Shown piece by piece: positions 59,340-64,000 of a stretch of 64,000 nt of DNA; position 1 is the first letter of the stretch; the number at the start of each line of letters is the position of its first letter. Both the position numbers and the translations under genes were made by a program. The notes beneath the pieces are model-generated. The model was not told where the DNA came from. It ran no database searches and saw only the letters and a list, made by a program, of their open reading frames with translations. The DNA lies in the NCBI RefSeq assembly GCF_010747475.1, contig NZ_VSLZ01000004.1, positions 186,001 to 250,000 of the forward strand, written 5' to 3'. This DNA is from Halorussus sp. MSC15.2. Lineage in GTDB: Archaea > Halobacteriota > Halobacteria > Halobacteriales > Haladaptataceae.

Positions 59340-60136
59340 ATGGTCGAGACCGACAGACAAACGCGGGCCGCTAGACTGCTCCAACAACTCGGCCTGAAAG
59401 AGTACGAGGCGAAGTGTTTCGTCGTCCTGACGCGGAAAGGGACGGCGACGGCCAAACAGATAAGCGAAATCACGGACGTTCCCCGGACGCGGGTCTACGA
59501 CGCGATTCGGGTGTCGGAAGCGCAGGGACTGGTCGAAATTCAGCACACGAACCCCCGCCAGTACCGGGCAGTCCCCCTCGAAGAGGCCACCCGGACCCCC
59601 GTCGGCAGTACGAGTCCCGCGTGGACGAACTGCAGGGGGTTCTCGACGACATCGAACCGGCGAACGAGAGCGACAGCAAGGTGACCCACGAGGTGTGGTC
59701 GCTGTCGGGCACCGAGGGCACCACCAGCCGAATGTTACAACTCCTCGACGACGCCGACGAAGAGGTCATCTTCGCCGTGGGTTCGCCATCCATCGACACC
59801 GACAACACCGTGAAGAAACTCGACGACGCCACCGAGCGAGGCCTCGACGTGCTAATCGGGACGGCCGTGCCGGGCCGGAGCGACGAACTCCGAGACGCCA
59901 TCCCGGACGCGGAGGTGCTCGTGTCCGAACTCGATTGGCTCCACGGCACGGCCGGTGACGACACCGCCATCGGCCGGATGCTGTTGGTGGACGAGAGTAC
60001 GATTCTCCTGAGTTCGATGAACGAGCAAGCGCGGACCGAACGGGCGATTTTCGGTCGCGGGTTCGAGAACGGACTCGTGGTCATCACGCGACGACTGATG
60101 GCGACCGGACTCCTCTCCCGGGACCCCGGGACGTGA
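59340..60136 (+). pseudogene. TrmB-like transcriptional regulator, frameshifted
   Basis: Two frames form a 265-residue TrmB-type regulator. The first has the winged helix LLQQLGLKEYEAKCFVVLTR and the recognition region PRTRVYDAIRVSEAQGL; the second has a coiled-coil start RRQYESRVDELQG and the TrmB ligand domain with VIFAVGSPSIDTDN, LLVDESTILLSS and the C-terminal end. Adding one base in the C5 run at 59596-59600 joins EEATRT to RRQYESRVDEL. TrmB proteins sense sugars or redox signals. As written, the DNA-binding part is cut off from its sensor. Confidence 0.82.
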
Positions 60137-60233
60137 CTCACCGATTACGAGCGGTTCCGGCGTAGACTCCGCAACCGTTGGATGTGACACTGATTCGATT
60201 GCGACCGCGTAGCCCCGCAGACGAGACGATGAG

Positions 60234-61361
60234 CTATCGATAGCTCTCCGGTCCCTCCGCCGCGAGGTCGCGCAGTCGTGCGATTCGCTCCTCGGTCGGC
60301 GGATGCGTCTCCACTTCGACCGGCAGGTCCGCGAGCGGAGCGTCCCCCTCCTCGTCTGCGTCCGCGATACTGTGTGGCAGAAAACAGAGTTCGCGGACGC
60401 CGGAGCGAACGCCGGGAGACCCACCGTCGCTCGCTCTCGCGTCGTCGGTCGGCCGCGAGGGAGCGTCGTCTGCCAGCGTCTCCAGCGCACCGGCCATCGC
60501 CGCGGGGTCGCCCGCGAGCAGCGCCCCGGCCCGGTCCGCGGCGAACTCCCGGTATCGGGAGAGGCGACCGCTCAGGACGGCCACCGGGAGCGCCAGCAGG
60601 CCGAGCGCGACGCCGCCGAACAGGACCGTGAAGGCGACGAACCCGGCGAACGCGAGCAGCGATTCGACACCGAACGGCGGGGCGGCGACCAGCGCGGTAC
60701 TGACCGCGTACCCACCGACGAGGGCGACGCCGAGGGCGAGCGTCCGGACGGGACCGGAGACCTCCTCGAACAGCGAGTACTCGTCGTTGGCGAGCGCCGG
60801 GAGGAACGTCGCCAGCGTCATCACCGCGGCGTCCCGGTTCTGGAGGTGCGCGAGTTCGTGGGCCAGCACGGCGTCGAGTTCGTCGTCGGAGAGCGCGTCG
60901 AGCAGGCCGGTCGAGACCGCGACGGTCCCGCCGCGCAGGTCGCCGACCGTGAAACTGTTCGCCGCGTCGGTCTCCGCGACGGCGAGCGTCGGTGGCGTCA
61001 CGTCGGCGGACTGGGCGAGTCGGCGCAGGCGAGCGTGGAGGTCGGGGTACGCCGATTCGCCGACGGGCCGGGCGTCGGCCGCCGCGAGCGCCTCTCGACG
61101 CGTGTACCGGAGTTGTGCCCACGCGAGCGCGAGCGTGACGGGTGCGACGAGCGCGACCCACGCGACGGGCAGTCCGCCGAGCGACTGCCCGGCGGCCGAC
61201 CGACCGCCGAGCAGCGGGAGGAGCCACGGCCTGAGGAGGTACGCGACGACCGCGACGAACAGCGCGTCGGCGGCCAGCACCAGCGCCAACGTGACCGCGA
61301 TTCGGTACGTGAGGGCGGAGTTGTCGGGCGGACCGTCGTTCGATGCGGAGTGTCGTGACAT
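60234..61361 (-). CDS. M48 family metallopeptidase (HtpX-like)
   Basis: A 375-residue membrane protease. The zinc motif is ELDAVLAHELAHLQNRD (HExxH) and a later Glu in EFAADRAGALLA completes the site. Two to four membrane helices flank it (early ALTYRIAVTLALVLAADALF and middle helices after the motif). HtpX-like proteases cut misfolded membrane proteins under stress. ATG at 61361 is chosen because an upstream in-frame start adds a stretch unlike the family. It is divergent from the DUF4129 gene. Confidence 0.92.
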   Translation of the reverse strand: MSRHSASNDGPPDNSALTYRIAVTLALVLAADALFVAVVAYLLRPWLLPLLGGRSAAGQSLGGLPVAWVALVAPVTLALAWAQLRYTRREALAAADARPVGESAYPDLHARLRRLAQSADVTPPTLAVAETDAANSFTVGDLRGGTVAVSTGLLDALSDDELDAVLAHELAHLQNRDAAVMTLATFLPALANDEYSLFEEVSGPVRTLALGVALVGGYAVSTALVAAPPFGVESLLAFAGFVAFTVLFGGVALGLLALPVAVLSGRLSRYREFAADRAGALLAGDPAAMAGALETLADDAPSRPTDDARASDGGSPGVRSGVRELCFLPHSIADADEEGDAPLADLPVEVETHPPTEERIARLRDLAAEGPESYR

Positions 61362-61429
61362 GGAGGGCGGACTGGTTGGGGCTATGACGGAGAGGAAGAT
61401 ATATTTGACTGAAAGTTTTCGCATCACTC

Positions 61430-62488
61430 GTGGCACACGAACGCCGCCGCGCCGCCCTCGCCGCCCTCTGCGTCTTCGCCGTCGCCGTCGCCGCTACCCT
61501 CCTGCCCGCCAGCGGATTCGGGAGTCAACCCGCTGGCGTCGGCGTCGGTGGCGGCGGTGCCGACGCATCGCTCGGTGGCGGAGGCGGTCCCGACGCTGAC
61601 GTGCAGACGACCGCCGAATCGACCCCGCAACCCGACACGACCACGTCGGACGCCGACTCCGGAGACGGTGGTGACACGACGACCGAGACGACGACCACGA
61701 CGGCGACCACGACCGCCGCCAGCGGCGGCGACACCGGCGGAGGCGGCGACCTCCTCGGTGCGCTCGTGGGCGTCCCGCTGGCGCTGGTCGGCGTCCTCGG
61801 TCTCGTCGGGTTCTGGACCGGCGCGCTCTCTCTGAGTCGGGCCGCCGGACCCCTCCCGTTCACCCTCGTCGTCGGCGATACCCCGCTCGGCGAACTAATC
61901 GGTGGCATCCCGACCCGGACCATGACGCTGGTCGTCGGTCTCTCGGCGTCGGTCCCCCGTCTGCTGGACGACGCCGCCGCCCTGTCCCGCGAGGTCGGAC
62001 GGAGCTTCGGGACCGTCCTCTCGGCCGCCGGACGCGGAACCGCAGACGCCCTGCGAATCGGCGCACGGGGACTCGCCGTGACGTTCACCGCGGTTCCACG
62101 GGCGCTCGCGGGTCTCGGTGCCGGAGCGGGCGTCCTCACGAGTCTCGGGAACGTCAGCGTGCCGAGTTTCGGCGGGCGGAGTCGAAGCGAAGACAGCGGA
62201 AACTCCGGGGGGACACCGAGAGACGGACCCGAGGACACCTCGCCGCCCTCCGTCGAGGAGGCGTGGCGGACGATGCGCGACCGGGTCGCGGTCCGGAACC
62301 GGGACGCCCGGACGCCCGGCGAAGTCGCCCGGGCCGCCGCCCGGCGGGGCTACCCCGACGAGGCGGTCCGCCGCCTCACCGAAGCCTTCCGGGAAGTCCG
62401 GTACGGCGACCTGCCGCGAGACGACCGGACCGACTCGGCCCGGTCGGCGCTCGACCGACTCCGCGACTACTGGAGGGGTGAGCAGTGA
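61430..62488 (+). CDS. DUF4129 domain membrane protein
   Basis: A 352-residue membrane protein. The N terminus has a signal-like helix, a long Gly/Thr/Asp low-complexity region (about 40-100) and a membrane segment near 110-130. The C-terminal DUF4129 domain (EEAWRTMRDRVAVRNRDARTP-type region split as EEAWRTMRDRV and RTPGEVARAAARRGYPDEAV) defines the family. Such proteins sit in operons with DUF58 proteins and MoxR ATPases. GTG start. The next gene overlaps its stop (GTGA). Confidence 0.85.
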   Translation: MAHERRRAALAALCVFAVAVAATLLPASGFGSQPAGVGVGGGGADASLGGGGGPDADVQTTAESTPQPDTTTSDADSGDGGDTTTETTTTTATTTAASGGDTGGGGDLLGALVGVPLALVGVLGLVGFWTGALSLSRAAGPLPFTLVVGDTPLGELIGGIPTRTMTLVVGLSASVPRLLDDAAALSREVGRSFGTVLSAAGRGTADALRIGARGLAVTFTAVPRALAGLGAGAGVLTSLGNVSVPSFGGRSRSEDSGNSGGTPRDGPEDTSPPSVEEAWRTMRDRVAVRNRDARTPGEVARAAARRGYPDEAVRRLTEAFREVRYGDLPRDDRTDSARSALDRLRDYWRGEQ

Positions 62489-63249
62489 TTCCGCGACTCC
62501 TCGGCCGAGCGAGCGCCCGAGTCCAGCAACCCCAGACCCTCGCAGTCGTGGGCGGGGTGTCGCTGGCGTTCGCGCTGGGCGTCGCCTTCCTCCCGTGGCT
62601 GTTCCCCCCAGGGGTGTTCCGGCCGATTTCGACCGTGGTCGCCTCGCCCATCTCGATTCTGCTGTTCGGCGTCGCCGCGGGACTGCTCGGTGCGAACGCG
62701 TTCCGCGAGAGCGCGACGGGCGCGTCCAGCGGGGACAGTGAGTCCGGCCCGCACGCGGTCGGGTTCGACCGCCGAACGCGAGACCGAGTGCCCGAGCGCG
62801 GCTACTACGACGAACATCGGACGACCGGAGAGACGGTCGATTCGGTGCTGGGCGCGAACCCCGACGAGACCGACGACCTCTACGCGCGACGACGGAACGT
62901 GCGCGGTCGAATCCGCGAAACCGCGATTTCCGTGGTCGCCGACGCCGAACGCATCGACTCGGAGACCGCCGCCGACCGAATCTCTGCGGGGTCGTGGACC
63001 GATGACCCCCGAGCGGCCGCCTTTCTCGGCGGCCGACACCTCGCGCCGCTCCGGACCCGCATCCGGGACTGGGCCAGCGGCGAGCGGTTCGAGCGATGGG
63101 CGACTCGCGCCGTCGCCGAGATAGAGACCATCGAAGGCGGTGAAGCGAGCGGGCCAAATATCGACGCCGGGTCTCGCGGTTCGACGACTGCGAGCGGCGA
63201 CGTCCGCGAGCGGAACCGCGACGCACGACTGGAGGTGGCCGAGCGATGA
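62485..63249 (+). CDS. DUF7269-like membrane protein
   Basis: A 254-residue protein with two membrane helices (about residues 17-36 and 45-70), then an acidic soluble part with DSVLGANPDETDDLYARRRN and WTDDPRAAAFLGGRH. It is the middle gene of the DUF4129-DUF7269-DUF58 group (family name from memory). The GTG start overlaps the previous stop and its own stop overlaps the next start (ATGA), so the three are one operon. Function unknown. Confidence 0.78.
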   Translation: MIPRLLGRASARVQQPQTLAVVGGVSLAFALGVAFLPWLFPPGVFRPISTVVASPISILLFGVAAGLLGANAFRESATGASSGDSESGPHAVGFDRRTRDRVPERGYYDEHRTTGETVDSVLGANPDETDDLYARRRNVRGRIRETAISVVADAERIDSETAADRISAGSWTDDPRAAAFLGGRHLAPLRTRIRDWASGERFERWATRAVAEIETIEGGEASGPNIDAGSRGSTTASGDVRERNRDARLEVAER

Positions 63250-64000
63250 GTGAAACGGCCCTCGTCGCAGTCCTCATGATGGGCCTCCTCGGAGGCATCT
63301 ACGTCGCGGCGTTCCGCGTCGCCAACAACAAATCCGAGCGAGAGGAGCGCCGAGCGACGGACGCGGAGACGACCACCGACGACGACACGGCGGACGGCGA
63401 CGCCGACGAAGTGTCGGCTGCCGGCGGCGAAGACGAACCAACTGACGGTCTTCCGCCCGCCACTAGAATCGGCCCGCAGTGGGACCCGGGCACCACCGTC
63501 GCCCTGCTCGCGGGAGCGGGCGGCATCCTCACGAAGAACACGACCGTGTTCCTCGCCGGGGTCGTGGGGTTCGCCTACGCCGCCTACCGGTACGGCACTC
63601 GGCCGCCCGACCTCGACGTGTCGGTCGAGCGCGCCATCGCCGAACGGTCGCCCCTGCCGAGCAGCGACGTGGAAATCGCCCTGACGGTGCGAAACGAGGG
63701 CGACGAACCGATTTCGGACCTCCGAATCGTGGACGGGGTGCCAGAGCGACTCGGCGTCGTCTCGGGGTCGCCGCGCCACTGCACCAGCCTCCGCCCCGGC
63801 GAGGAGGCGACGTTCACCTACGAGGTCCGTGCGCGCCGCGGCACCCACGAGTTCGGCCGGACCGGTCTCGTGGCGCGGAACGTCAGCGGGAGCGCCGAGC
63901 GCCGGACCGAGCGGAACGCTCGCGCGCCGGGCGATGCGGCCGACGCCGCGACGACGATTACCTGCGAGACCCGCGCCGACGACGTTCCGCTCCCGGCCGA
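63246..64000 (+). CDS. DUF58 domain protein, partial at window end
   Basis: An open frame that runs off the window with no stop; at least 251 residues are visible. It starts MSETALVAVLMMGLLGGIYV (membrane helix), has an acidic linker and then a second hydrophobic segment near residue 105 and the DUF58 start: PLPSSDVEIALTVRNEGDEP, a von Willebrand/Ig-like strand pattern. DUF58 proteins cooperate with MoxR ATPases in outer-cell processes in other archaea and bacteria. The ATG overlaps the previous stop. A MoxR gene may follow outside the window. Confidence 0.8.
   Translation, partial: MSETALVAVLMMGLLGGIYVAAFRVANNKSEREERRATDAETTTDDDTADGDADEVSAAGGEDEPTDGLPPATRIGPQWDPGTTVALLAGAGGILTKNTTVFLAGVVGFAYAAYRYGTRPPDLDVSVERAIAERSPLPSSDVEIALTVRNEGDEPISDLRIVDGVPERLGVVSGSPRHCTSLRPGEEATFTYEVRARRGTHEFGRTGLVARNVSGSAERRTERNARAPGDAADAATTITCETRADDVPLPA

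Noticed and set aside
1..64000. tRNA, rRNA or complete insertion sequence
   Set aside because: Nothing with a clear cloverleaf, rRNA similarity, transposase or terminal inverted repeats was seen by reading; small remnants could be missed without a search.

Overview
The window is a stretch of a haloarchaeal (class Halobacteria) chromosome. The evidence is high GC with strong G/C at third codon positions, very acidic predicted proteins, TATA-box promoters 25-35 bases upstream of leaderless starts, Tat signal peptides on most exported proteins, a PGF-CTERM surface protein, halocyanins, a CetZ tubulin, archaeal type IV pilin and many families known mainly from haloarchaea. The genus cannot be fixed from the sequence alone. 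I see no rRNA, tRNA, CRISPR array or intact insertion sequence.

Layout. 1-4.4 kb: a membrane GT-C-like protein, cetZ, a secreted protein and a SelW/Rdx-like CxxC protein. 4.4-6.4 kb: an AT-rich island with two small membrane proteins and a halocin C8-like antimicrobial precursor that is split by one base. 6.4-9 kb: a degenerate proteasome-beta-like protein, an RDD membrane protein and a PadR regulator. 9.1-14.2 kb: a glycan/glycolipid locus (DUF354 protein, GT4, small protein, GT2, alkaline-phosphatase-superfamily enzyme). 14.2-22.2 kb: a P1B metal ATPase with a YPC motif, a frameshifted Gfo/Idh/MocA oxidoreductase, an MBL hydrolase, phosphosulfolactate synthase and a CoA-disulfide-reductase-like enzyme. 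22.3-32 kb: a CGCGG-type putative RiPP precursor, a Tat-exported beta-propeller/PKD protein, an MmgE/PrpD protein, a large S-layer-like PGF-CTERM protein with a short tandem repeat behind it, an aldehyde dehydrogenase and a halocyanin. 32-46.6 kb: two soluble multi-sensor histidine kinases, a frameshifted IlvB-like TPP enzyme, hflX, rtcA, small zinc proteins, an arylsulfotransferase-like protein, a macrodomain protein and an enolase-superfamily protein. 46.7-52.7 kb: a universal stress protein, PhoD-type phosphatase and a CHAT-type protease-like protein whose 3' end turns AT-rich, next to a 44-residue membrane peptide and a DUF7504-like protein. 52.9-59.3 kb: an orphan peptide-binding protein, pilin, a small regulator/membrane-protein pair, and a multicopper oxidase plus halocyanin operon. 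59.3-64 kb: a frameshifted TrmB-like regulator, an M48 protease, and the start of a DUF4129-DUF7269-DUF58 operon that runs off the end.

The most interesting locus is the AT-rich island at 4.4-6.4 kb: a cysteine-rich C-terminal domain with nearly the cysteine spacing of halocin C8, a Tat leader in another frame, and two unrelated small membrane proteins beside it. Four genes in the window (halocin-like, Gfo/Idh/MocA, IlvB-like, TrmB-like) are each restored to a full family-length frame by changing one base, mostly in short homopolymers. This either marks sequencing error or real decay, and should be settled first.
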